A stretch of DNA of 64,000 bases from Vibrio tarriae. Lineage in GTDB: Bacteria > Pseudomonadota > Gammaproteobacteria > Enterobacterales > Vibrionaceae. The stretch covers positions 434,001 through 498,000 of the forward strand of contig NZ_CP022352.1 of assembly GCF_002216685.1 (NCBI RefSeq), read 5' to 3'. This document shows, in pieces, positions 9,736 to 17,224 of the stretch (position 1 is its first letter; the number at the start of each line of letters is the position of its first letter). The notes beneath the pieces were generated by a model. The model searched no databases, had not been told where the DNA came from, and saw only the letters and a program-made list of their open reading frames with translations. The position numbers and the translations under genes were made by a program.

Positions 9736-9768
9736 ATAAAAAAACCGCCCATCACAGGCGGTTTTTTC
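9736..9768. terminator. Terminator downstream region of helicase gene
   Basis: The stem ACCGCC/GGCGGT has seven A before and six T after, so it can act in either direction. It lies downstream of the DEAD-box helicase (minus) and upstream of the ptrB promoter. Confidence 0.85.
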
Positions 9769-9809
9769 ATTCAAAATCAACACTTGCATTCAAAGCTGCG
9801 CAACATCGC

Positions 9810-11168
9810 TTATTCGGTTTCGTCTTCCCGATCCACTTCTGGCTTAGGCGCGACTTTCTTTTTCGGGATAAAAACCGTGTCGCCCACAGCCACATTTTGG
9901 TAGAAACTCTTGTCACGCGGCGCGGCTTTCTTGGCTTTGCTTGGCGCTTTCGCTTTGTTAACCCGTTGACCTAGCGCAGCTTTAGGTGTCACTTGACGTG
10001 GCTTCAACCCTTTGAACTTACCTTCTAAGCCTTCTAAGACTTCAAACTGAATGTCTTGCTGTAAAAAGGCTTCCACCCGCTTAAAGCTATCCCAGTCTTT
10101 TGGCCCGACGAGAGACATCGCATCACCTTTATTTCCCGCACGGCCAGTACGACCGACACGGTGAACATACTCTTCGGTATGCTTTGGCATATCAAAGTTG
10201 ATCACGTGAGTTACAGCAGGAATATCAAGGCCACGTGAAGCAACATCCGTCGTCACGAGAATCTTAAATACCGCACGCTCAAATTGCCCCATGATGGTGT
10301 TGCGCTGCGTTTGATTAAGATTACCACTGAGTGCAACCGCTTTGAGGTTGTTTTGATTGAGCTTCTCAGTCAGGCGATCGGTATCAGCACGCGTTGCTGT
10401 AAAGATGATCACTTGACGGTACTCAGCATCGGCCAAAATACGATCGAGCAGCGCTTCCTTGTGATCCAGATGGTCACACAAGTAGAAATGCTGAGTAATG
10501 TCTTTGTGCTCTTCGCTGCCCACCCCGATCGCGATGCGTTTCGGTTCATTAAGCAGCTCCATCGCCATATCATTCACATCTGCATGATCTAATGTGGCAG
10601 AGAACATCAAGGTTTGGCGACGACGGTGCTTTGCCGCGTTATGGATACGGCGCAGCTCTTTGGCAAAGCCTAAATCCAACATACGATCCGCTTCATCCAG
10701 CACTAGCGTTTCTAGGCCTTCCAAAAACAGCGAACGATGGTCAAGATGATCGGCTAAACGTCCTGGAGTTGCGACAATAAAGCGAGGCCCACGCGCTAAC
10801 GCTTTCACTTGGTCATTAAAGTTTTCACCGCCCGTGATCAAGGTTGCCGTATAACTTAAACCACCCAACATGGAGCGCAGCTCACCATAAACCTGCTTTG
10901 CCAACTCACGGGTTGGAACCAAAATCAAGCCACGCGGATCTTTAGCTGAAAAGGCTTTGGTTTTTAAAGATTTATGCAGCATAGGCAGCACGAATGCCAA
11001 CGTTTTGCCCGAACCTGTCTTAGAGGAGGCCAACAAATCACGTCCCGCAATAGTGAGCGGTATCGCCTGTTGTTGGATCTCCGTCGCTTGTTTGAAATTG
11101 TAATGCGCTAGATTTTTCAATAAGCGATTATCTAAGCCTAAATCTTTGAATTGCAAAGTACTCTCCAT
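9810..11168 (-). CDS. DEAD-box ATP-dependent RNA helicase
   Basis: A 452-residue cytoplasmic helicase that unwinds RNA in ribosome assembly or RNA decay. All core motifs are present: Q motif (FKDLGLDNRLLKNL with Q31/Q33 region), Walker A SSKTGSGKT (48-56), PTRELA (about 85-90), GG, TPGR, DEAD (158-161), SAT and HRVGRTGRAG in the second RecA lobe. The last about 65 residues are Lys/Pro/Ala-rich (KAKAPSKAKKAAPRD), a basic tail typical of RhlE-like enzymes. Subfamily within RhlE/SrmB/DbpA-type proteins is not settled. The predicted start is at MESTLQFKDL; its ribosome-binding site is weak. A long leader containing an ERIC element lies upstream. Confidence 0.92.
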   Translation of the reverse strand: MESTLQFKDLGLDNRLLKNLAHYNFKQATEIQQQAIPLTIAGRDLLASSKTGSGKTLAFVLPMLHKSLKTKAFSAKDPRGLILVPTRELAKQVYGELRSMLGGLSYTATLITGGENFNDQVKALARGPRFIVATPGRLADHLDHRSLFLEGLETLVLDEADRMLDLGFAKELRRIHNAAKHRRRQTLMFSATLDHADVNDMAMELLNEPKRIAIGVGSEEHKDITQHFYLCDHLDHKEALLDRILADAEYRQVIIFTATRADTDRLTEKLNQNNLKAVALSGNLNQTQRNTIMGQFERAVFKILVTTDVASRGLDIPAVTHVINFDMPKHTEEYVHRVGRTGRAGNKGDAMSLVGPKDWDSFKRVEAFLQQDIQFEVLEGLEGKFKGLKPRQVTPKAALGQRVNKAKAPSKAKKAAPRDKSFYQNVAVGDTVFIPKKKVAPKPEVDREDETE

Positions 11169-11288
11169 CTTGGGTTGTGCTTAAAACTGTAAAGCAGATC
11201 ACGAAAAAGGCCATTATAATAGCGCAAATCGGCTCTCTATAGATAGCTGACCTATAAAATAATCCCAAAATCCATAAGGCAAGTCTGG

Positions 11289-11490
11289 GTATACCAAAAC
11301 TACTTGGCGTTGCAGGTAGGCAGCAAGTTGAGTGACAAATTTGTCTGGAACAAATTTGCACATCCATCGGCTGATCTTTGGTGAGAGCCAAGGATGGCTC
11401 TCACCATCCCCTATGAGCATCGACAAACTCTGTGATTGGAGCGAACGAACGTAGCCAATATCGTTGCGACTTCAAGTAGAAAGGGGATAT
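11289..11490. repeat. ERIC element carrying an internal insertion of about 75 bp
   Basis: The ends (TATACCAAAACTACTTGGCG and CTTCAAGTAGAAAGGGGATA) and the core TGTGATTGGAGCGAACGAAC match the full-length ERIC at 48741-48866. Between about 11335 and 11405 there is extra sequence with two hairpins of its own (CAAATTTG pair and GGTGAGAGCC/GGCTCTCACC). ERICs with insertions of this size are known in enterobacteria and Vibrio. With the lpp promoter region this fills the 530-bp gap upstream of lpp; no other gene is visible. Confidence 0.8.
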
Positions 11491-11698
11491 CGGTTTATCG
11501 AATAGAAAACGCATTATTCATAATCTAATAATTAAGATGTCGGACAATTAATTGATTCGTTGTCAAAATCTTGGATTTTTTTAGCTTTTGAGGGCTAGTT
11601 TTGCGCGAAATTGCGACTACAATAATTCCGTCCATATTTTAATTTTCGATAAGTATAGGACGTCAATAACACCGACTTACCAAGTTAAGGAGTTCTCT

Positions 11699-11947
11699 AT
11701 GAACAAGATGTTAATCGCAGCAGCAGCGTCTTCCGTACTTCTACTAGCGGGTTGCGCCTCTGGTCCTGATGAAGCTACCACTGCAAAAATGAACGAAATC
11801 AGCACTCAGGTCAGCGAACTGAATTCGCAAGTTGCTGCACTGGCATCAAAAGTGGATCAAGCTGCTGAAGCAGCGAAAGCCGCTCAAGAAGAAGCTGCAC
11901 GCGCTAACGAACGTATCGACAATATTGCTCAGTCTTACACTAAGTAA
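11699..11947 (+). CDS. lpp: Major outer-membrane (Braun) lipoprotein Lpp
   Basis: An 82-residue lipoprotein. Start chosen at the ATG after TAAGGAG, since the open frame to the left has no ribosome-binding site. The lipobox is LLAGC (Cys19). Residues about 25-75 are heptad repeats of a trimeric coiled coil rich in Ala, with Asn/Gln/Lys at polar positions. The C-terminus is SYTK, and the last Lys is the residue that L,D-transpeptidases attach to peptidoglycan. An L,D-transpeptidase gene lies convergently just downstream. A probable -10 box TACAAT sits at 11618-11623, with no clear -35. Confidence 0.93.
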   Translation: MNKMLIAAAASSVLLLAGCASGPDEATTAKMNEISTQVSELNSQVAALASKVDQAAEAAKAAQEEAARANERIDNIAQSYTK

Positions 11948-11968
11948 TCTTTGAGTGATATAAATTTA

Positions 11969-12000
11969 AAGAGCCAGCATTTGCTGGCTCTTTCTTTTTC
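11969..12000. terminator. Terminator between lpp and the L,D-transpeptidase gene
   Basis: The perfect stem AAAGAGCCAGCA/TGCTGGCTCTTT with a 2-nt loop is followed by a T-rich tract. It is placed right for lpp and may also serve the convergent gene. Confidence 0.9.
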
Positions 12001-12031
12001 TCACACAACGAGTTTTGACTAAGGACAATGG

Positions 12032-12958
12032 CTATTGAGCTATCGATTCCGATTCCCATTGCGGTGGAGCAATCTCCACCGGAACCCCATTTTGCGCTAA
12101 AACCGCCGCGCGAGCTTTCGCATCGGAGATTTGGTGCTCTTGCAGCCACCAACTCAGCTCTTCAGGCATCACCAAGCTTTTTTTCACTCCATTGCTGCGA
12201 GTAAGCGGCTCATGAACTTCGATAAATACACTACGATCAGGTTCAAGAGCAACCTTGATTGGTTCGTTGATGATCCGTACTTTTTCTCCGCGGTCCACTT
12301 GCTGAAAGAGCCATTCAATGTCTTTCGGATCCATACGAATACAGCCAGCGCTGACCCGCATCCCGATCCCAAAGTCTTTATTGGTGCCGTGGATCAAATA
12401 TTCGCCAGATCCGTAGGCGAGACGCATCGCGTAATCACCGAGCGGGTTTTCTGGGCCTGCGGGCACGACTGGCGGCAAATCAATCCCTTTGGCTTTGTAT
12501 TCTTTACGAATCGACGCTGGTGGCGTCCAAGTTGGGGATTTGCGTTTGCTGCTGATTGACGTTTGCATCACAGGTGTATCGCGGCCGATACGCCCAATGC
12601 CAACGGGGAAGATATGCACTTTACCTTCATTAGGACGGAAATAATAAAGGCGTAACTCAGCAAGGTTAATCACAATGCCTTCATAGGCCACTTTCGGCAA
12701 AATGATCTTTGCGGGGATGGAAATGACAAAGCCTTCTTGGGGTAAGAAAGGGTCAACGCCGCGGTTGGCAGCCATTAACGCTAGGAAACCAATATCATAT
12801 TTTTTTGCAATGTCGGCTAAAGTCTCACCTTTCTCAATTTTATGATATTGCGTGTTACCGACTATGCTACTGCCTTCGATAGGTAGATCAAACACGGCGG
12901 CATTGATACTCCAACTGACCGCCAATGCACAACCGATTACCCAAACTTTCCACCACAT
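12032..12958 (-). CDS. L,D-transpeptidase (YkuD family, ErfK/YbiS/YcfS type) with LysM domain
   Basis: A 308-residue periplasmic enzyme that cross-links peptidoglycan at meso-DAP and/or attaches Lpp. Signal peptide 1-20, LysM domain about 38-83 (YHKIEKGETLADIAKKYDIG), YkuD catalytic domain about 95-235. The catalytic signature is HGTNKDFG (His190) followed by SAGCIRM (Cys206). The gene starts 8 bp after the photolyase stop on the same strand, so it may be the last gene of the DUF1722-merR-phr operon. It is convergent with lpp, whose product is the expected substrate. Crosslinking versus Lpp anchoring is inferred, not shown. Confidence 0.92.
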   Translation of the reverse strand: MWWKVWVIGCALAVSWSINAAVFDLPIEGSSIVGNTQYHKIEKGETLADIAKKYDIGFLALMAANRGVDPFLPQEGFVISIPAKIILPKVAYEGIVINLAELRLYYFRPNEGKVHIFPVGIGRIGRDTPVMQTSISSKRKSPTWTPPASIRKEYKAKGIDLPPVVPAGPENPLGDYAMRLAYGSGEYLIHGTNKDFGIGMRVSAGCIRMDPKDIEWLFQQVDRGEKVRIINEPIKVALEPDRSVFIEVHEPLTRSNGVKKSLVMPEELSWWLQEHQISDAKARAAVLAQNGVPVEIAPPQWESESIAQ

Positions 12959-12966
12959 CTTTTTGG

Positions 12967-14376
12967 TTATCCCTTCGCTGTTTTATACAGACGTAAGGTT
13001 ACTTCTCTTTCCTGCTTATGATCAACTAGTCGCGCAGGATATAACACGCTATTGACAGCCGGATAAGTCCAAGGTTGGTGAATATAAGCCGAAGAAACTG
13101 AACGCAGCTCCGGCACCCAACGGCGGATGAAGTCGCCATTCGGGTCAAATTTCTCCCCCTGACTGACCGGATTAAAAATCCGAAAATAGGGCTGTCCATC
13201 ACACCCAGTGGATGCACACCACTGCCAACCACCATTGTTGGCCGCATAATCACCATCAATCAGGCGACTCATGAAATAGCGCTCACCCCAGCGCCAGTCG
13301 ATATGCAGATCTTTGGTAAGAAAGCTCGCCACGATCATCCGTAGCCGGTTGTGCATCCATCCGGTTTGGTTCAGTTGGCGCATTGCCGCATCGACGATCG
13401 GATACCCTGTCTTACCTTCACACCAAAGCTGGAACTTTTCGTTATCATTCCACCACTCCAAACGCGCCCTCCACTCCACAAAGTCACGACTTTTCGAGAG
13501 ATTAGGCTCAATCGCGACCAAATGCTGGTAAAACTCGCGCCAGATGAGTTCACTCAACCAGACTTGCGCCCCTTCACTGAGTGCGCCGGTTGACGACTCG
13601 CGATACAAACGAGCCACGCATTGCCGTGCCGATAACACGCCAATCGCCAAGTAGGGTGAGAGCGAACTGGTGCCTTCCCGAGCCGGGAAATCGCGCGCTT
13701 GATGGTAGTCCTGCACTCGTTCACGACAAAAATCGCGCAATTGAGCGCGCACAGTCTCAAAGTCCACGGCCCATGGCGTGCTGTCTACTCTGGGGTAATC
13801 CAATGTTTGTTCTGGATGCCAAACCAATTCGGCCAACGCACTCGGTACGTTCCAAAGCGCTGCGGGACGATTTTTTCCAATCACAGGCGGCTGAAATAGA
13901 GTGAGCCATGCGCGCTTGAAAGGGGTGAACACTTTAAAAAATTCGCCCTGTTTCGTGCGCACCGAACCAGGAGGTAATACACATTTATCATCAAAAGCAG
14001 ACCATGTTATCCCTTGCTCAGCCAGTAACTGCTGTGCCGATTGATCACGTTGCTGCTCGTCCAATTCGTAATCACGATTGGCGAGAACTTGTGTGGCATT
14101 AAGCGTTTTCGCCAACTGGCTAACCGCCACAGCCGCCGCTTGAAAATCCGCGACTTGCTGATAAAAAAGTGGCACGTTAAGCACAGCAAGCTCTTGTTGC
14201 AACTCTGCCAAACGTCGCCAAATCAAATCGGCTTGAATAGGCGCTAGATGGTGCTGATGCCACTGCTCTGGAGTAGCGATATACATCGCCGCAACCGGAT
14301 CACCACTGTTTAACGCAGCGGTGAGCGCTGTATTATCAAAGCTGCGCAGATCACGACGAAACCAAACCAGTTTCAT
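12967..14376 (-). CDS. phr: Deoxyribodipyrimidine photolyase (class I CPD photolyase)
   Basis: A 469-residue flavoprotein that splits cyclobutane pyrimidine dimers in DNA with blue light. The N-terminal Rossmann-like antenna domain (about 1-130) starts WFRRDLRSFDN. The FAD-binding helical domain (about 200-460) has the family signature WMHNRLRMIVASFLTKDL, WRWGERYF, then DGDYAANNGGWQW with tryptophans of the electron-transfer chain, and CDGQPYFRIFNP. Length and motifs fit E. coli PhrB. It lies 9 bp after the MerR gene and 8 bp before the L,D-transpeptidase gene, consistent with one operon driven from the TGTACA-box promoter upstream of the DUF1722 gene. Confidence 0.95.
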   Translation of the reverse strand: MKLVWFRRDLRSFDNTALTAALNSGDPVAAMYIATPEQWHQHHLAPIQADLIWRRLAELQQELAVLNVPLFYQQVADFQAAAVAVSQLAKTLNATQVLANRDYELDEQQRDQSAQQLLAEQGITWSAFDDKCVLPPGSVRTKQGEFFKVFTPFKRAWLTLFQPPVIGKNRPAALWNVPSALAELVWHPEQTLDYPRVDSTPWAVDFETVRAQLRDFCRERVQDYHQARDFPAREGTSSLSPYLAIGVLSARQCVARLYRESSTGALSEGAQVWLSELIWREFYQHLVAIEPNLSKSRDFVEWRARLEWWNDNEKFQLWCEGKTGYPIVDAAMRQLNQTGWMHNRLRMIVASFLTKDLHIDWRWGERYFMSRLIDGDYAANNGGWQWCASTGCDGQPYFRIFNPVSQGEKFDPNGDFIRRWVPELRSVSSAYIHQPWTYPAVNSVLYPARLVDHKQEREVTLRLYKTAKG

Positions 14377-14385
14377 ACAAGCTCC

Positions 14386-15183
14386 CTAAGATTGTAGCTG
14401 TTGTAGTACATTCGATAGTACACACTGCTCGCCAAACTGCTGTTGGAGGCTCGCTAAAGCTGACTGTTGAGCCGCAGGTAGTGCTCGATGGGCGTGCAGA
14501 GCCAGAATCTGGTATTGCGCTAATCCCGGATTCTCTAGCAAACCACGAATATCGTCGACGGCTTCCAACAGCGTCACTTGGTGACCATTTTCAGCCCACG
14601 CTAGAGCCCACAACCAAGCATTCAGCGAACCGGCTTCATCCAAACTAATGCATAAGCATTTGCCTTTCACCGCCGCTTTGTTCTCGGCATCAAGAATAGA
14701 AGCTAATTTGCTGAGCATGAGCGTGCGAAACAGGCCAATCTGTAGTGAACGTAAAGGCCCTTTCACTCGCTCAAGGGCTTCTGTGACTGGTTGTACAAAC
14801 TGTGCTTGCATCACACTGAGCGGATACTCTTTAAGCACGGTGGCAATAATCTGCTCCGCTTTGGAACGTTGTAGCGCGGCCAGCGCAGTGAGGAGTGTTT
14901 CGCACTCTTCCAACTGGCCGACAGTTTGCGGGGCGGATTCGCTCTCCGACACCCCACTTTGTAGTAACGCGCCCACTTTTCCAATCGCGACCCCTTTCGC
15001 CAACCAACTCTGGATCTGACGGATCATCTCTATGTCCTGATCAGTAAACAGGCGATGCCCTTTCTCGGTACGATCGGGTTGCACTAGGTTATATCGACGC
15101 TGCCACGCGCGCAGAGTAACCGGTTTAACCCCCGTAATTTCCGCGACTTCACGGATCGCGTAGCGTTTTTCATCACAAACCAT
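14386..15183 (-). CDS. MerR-family transcriptional regulator, light/stress operon
   Basis: A 265-residue regulator. Residues about 8-75 are a MerR winged helix-turn-helix (YAIREVAEITGVKPVTLRAW, then GHRLFTDQDIEMI). The rest resembles the helical bundle plus Rossmann-like cobalamin-binding fold of CarH/LitR/BluR-type regulators, but I do not see the B12-ligand histidine motif, so the fold may be degenerate or bind something else. It overlaps the end of the DUF523/DUF1722 gene by 11 nt and precedes the photolyase gene by 9 bp. Members of this class repress photolyase operons in the dark. Clustered TGTACA boxes at the operon promoter fit autoregulation. From memory, a MerR regulator of this operon has been tied to the blue-light response of V. 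cholerae. Confidence 0.82.
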   Translation of the reverse strand: MVCDEKRYAIREVAEITGVKPVTLRAWQRRYNLVQPDRTEKGHRLFTDQDIEMIRQIQSWLAKGVAIGKVGALLQSGVSESESAPQTVGQLEECETLLTALAALQRSKAEQIIATVLKEYPLSVMQAQFVQPVTEALERVKGPLRSLQIGLFRTLMLSKLASILDAENKAAVKGKCLCISLDEAGSLNAWLWALAWAENGHQVTLLEAVDDIRGLLENPGLAQYQILALHAHRALPAAQQSALASLQQQFGEQCVLSNVLQQLQS

Positions 15184-16126
15184 AACGTAATTTCAACTCC
15201 TGAGGATGAGGGTTTAGATAGCGCTGCTGAGCGAGATAAGCATCAGGAAACAGGGCTAGATAATGTTTGAGAAGCGTGATTGGCGCTAACAGTGGCAGCT
15301 CACCCACCCGATAGCTTTCGATCACTTGAGCCAGCTCGGCTTTTTGTAATTTGTTCAGCGAGCGCTTGAAATAACCTTGCAAATGCATCAGCACATTCGT
15401 GTTATTTTTGCGGCTGGCACGGAGAGCCAGAGCTTGCATCAAACCTAAACGGTACTCTTGGATAAAAGAATCCAATGGATACTGTTTCACATTCGCCACT
15501 AAGCGCCCTAACGCGCGGTACGCCTGCGGGTTATGTGCCATCAAGGTTAATTTGTAGCGAGAGTGAAATTCGACGATTTTTTTCGCGCTCGGAGCATCGC
15601 CCATGCTGGTGTAAAAATCATGCAAGCAGAAGACTCGGGTGATGTAGTTTTCCCGCAATACCGGATCATTCAATCGACCATCTTCTTCAATGGGTAGCCA
15701 CGGCATTTTTTCCATCAAAATTCGAGTATAGAGGCCAACGCCGTCTTTTTCGGTGCCATTGTGCTTGTAGACTTTGACACGCTCCATACCACAACTGGGT
15801 GATTTTGCGCAGACGATGTAGCCACACAACTCAGCATTTTGTAACTCAGCAACTTTCTGCTGTGAGTAGCTCTCTAACGCTGCGGTGTGATCACGCGAGC
15901 TGTCTTTGGTTTCCACCAACGCAATCCGTTCATTTTCCGAGATAAGTCGTAATGTGGGACGCGGGACAGGTAGCCCCATTCCCATTTCTGGACAAACGGA
16001 AACAAACTCCGCATAACGTTCGAGTTCATTGGTCACGAAGTGGCTAATTTTATGCCCGCCATCGAAGCGTACTTTTGCTCCAAGTAGACAAGCACTGATC
16101 CCAATTTTGAGTGGCGTGGTCTGCAT
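15173..16126 (-). CDS. DUF523/DUF1722 (YbgA-like) fusion protein
   Basis: A 317-residue cytoplasmic protein. Start placed at MQTTPLKIG, because GGAG lies 7 nt before that ATG; the ATG 15 nt further upstream is part of the ribosome-binding site. Residues about 5-155 are DUF523 (GISACLLGAKVRFDGGHK, later SPSCGMERV with conserved cysteines). Residues about 190-310 are DUF1722 (YbgA). Proteins of this architecture sit beside photolyases in many bacteria; recent family work suggests thiouracil-desulfuration-type chemistry for DUF523, so I leave function open. First gene of the merR-phr operon. Confidence 0.85.
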   Translation of the reverse strand: MQTTPLKIGISACLLGAKVRFDGGHKISHFVTNELERYAEFVSVCPEMGMGLPVPRPTLRLISENERIALVETKDSSRDHTAALESYSQQKVAELQNAELCGYIVCAKSPSCGMERVKVYKHNGTEKDGVGLYTRILMEKMPWLPIEEDGRLNDPVLRENYITRVFCLHDFYTSMGDAPSAKKIVEFHSRYKLTLMAHNPQAYRALGRLVANVKQYPLDSFIQEYRLGLMQALALRASRKNNTNVLMHLQGYFKRSLNKLQKAELAQVIESYRVGELPLLAPITLLKHYLALFPDAYLAQQRYLNPHPQELKLRYGL

Positions 16127-16146
16127 ACGAGTCTCCAACACTTATC

Positions 16147-16218
16147 TATACAATGAAAATTTCCGTACAAGATCTATAGCACGCTGCCTATCACTGTACA
16201 AATAATTTTTTTGTACAG
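16147..16218 (-). promoter_or_regulatory. Promoter and clustered TGTACA operators of the photolyase operon
   Basis: On the minus strand TTGTAC (16201-16196) and TATAGA (16178-16173) are separated by 17 bp, a good sigma-70 promoter. The -35 lies inside CTGTACAAA. Four T/C-n-TACA boxes occur: TATACA 16147-16152, CGTACA 16164-16169, TGTACA 16195-16200 and TGTACA 16212-16217. The last two form the inverted repeat CTGTACAAA/TTTGTACAG (16194-16218). The flank TGAAAATTTCnGTACAA is itself repeated in inverted orientation. CarH/LitR regulators bind TnTACA repeats over a -35 box, so the adjacent MerR is the likely ligand. Confidence 0.7.
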
Positions 16219-16447
16219 AAATTTTCAATACCACCAGCCAAACGATTAGCTCAACGTTTGCCTTATCAGTTTCAACATATTTCGTTATCAATAAGTCGTT
16301 TCGATTTTAAAAGAGAGTATTTTGTGACAACCCTCTCAAGGAGCCCTGTAGATACTGGCTAGTATTGGCACAACAGATAAGCCTTGAGCCAACAATATCC
16401 GTAATTAGTATCTTTGTCTGTTGGCTAAATTGAATTGGAGAGTAACC

Positions 16448-17158
16448 ATGGCAACCCCACACATTAACGCTCAACCTGGTGATTTTGCTGAAACCGTATT
16501 GATGCCGGGCGATCCACTACGTGCGAAGTACATTGCAGAAACCTTCTTGGAAGACGTCAAGCAAGTGTGCGATGTACGTAGCATGTTTGGCTTTACGGGC
16601 ACATATAAAGGCAAAAAAGTCTCTGTGATGGGTCATGGCATGGGTATCCCTTCTTGCAGCATTTATGTGCATGAATTGATTGCAGAATATGGTGTTAAAA
16701 ACATCATTCGTATCGGCAGTTGTGGTGCAGTACGTGATGACGTCAAACTGATGGACGTGGTGATCGGTATGGGAGCATCAACCGACTCAAAAGTGAACCG
16801 CATCCGCTTCAGCGGCCATGATTTTGCGGCCATCGCCGACTACGACTTGCTGGAAACGGCGGTTAACCAAGCTCGTGCTCAGCAAGTGCCAGTGAAAGTG
16901 GGTAACGTATTTTCTGCAGATCTGTTCTACACCCCTGAGCCTGAGATTTTCGAAAAGATGAAAAAACTCGGCATTTTAGGTGTGGATATGGAAGCAGCAG
17001 GTATCTATGGTGTAGCCGCTGATCTCGGCGCACGTGCGCTGACCATTCTGACGGTGTCTGACCACATCTTACGTGGTGAAAAACTCAGCTCTGAAGATCG
17101 TCAAAAGTCTTTTAACGACATGATGAAAGTGGCGCTTGAAACCGCAATCAACATCTAA
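16448..17158 (+). CDS. deoD: Purine nucleoside phosphorylase DeoD
   Basis: A 236-residue hexameric-type phosphorylase that cleaves purine (deoxy)nucleosides to base and (deoxy)ribose-1-phosphate. Start set at ATGGCAACCCCAC after [16 protein letters not shown] is the family's usual N-terminus. Recognised by [13 protein letters not shown] (phosphate site Gly20/Arg24 region), RIGSCGAV, the substrate-site [10 protein letters not shown] and SDHI. V. cholerae has a second copy elsewhere, so this is the chromosome-2 paralogue. Promoter not identified; the gap upstream is shared with the divergent photolyase operon. Confidence 0.95.
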   Translation: MATPHINAQPGDFAETVLMPGDPLRAKYIAETFLEDVKQVCDVRSMFGFTGTYKGKKVSVMGHGMGIPSCSIYVHELIAEYGVKNIIRIGSCGAVRDDVKLMDVVIGMGASTDSKVNRIRFSGHDFAAIADYDLLETAVNQARAQQVPVKVGNVFSADLFYTPEPEIFEKMKKLGILGVDMEAAGIYGVAADLGARALTILTVSDHILRGEKLSSEDRQKSFNDMMKVALETAINI

Positions 17159-17172
17159 TTTATCTTGTCATC

Positions 17173-17198
17173 ACCGTCAGGCTGAAATACTCCTGACG
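17173..17198 (+). terminator. Stem-loop after deoD
   Basis: CCGTCAGG/CCTGACGG form a perfect 8-bp stem, but no T-tract follows. It may be a weak terminator or an mRNA 3'-end stabiliser before the next gene 27 bp on. Confidence 0.5.
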
Positions 17199-17224
17199 GT
17201 CAGAAATACCCCGAGGGGGAGATC

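Noticed and set aside
11214..11426. Minus-strand frames inside the insertion-bearing ERIC
   Set aside because: They are made of repeat sequence and its hairpins; no ribosome-binding site or homology expected.
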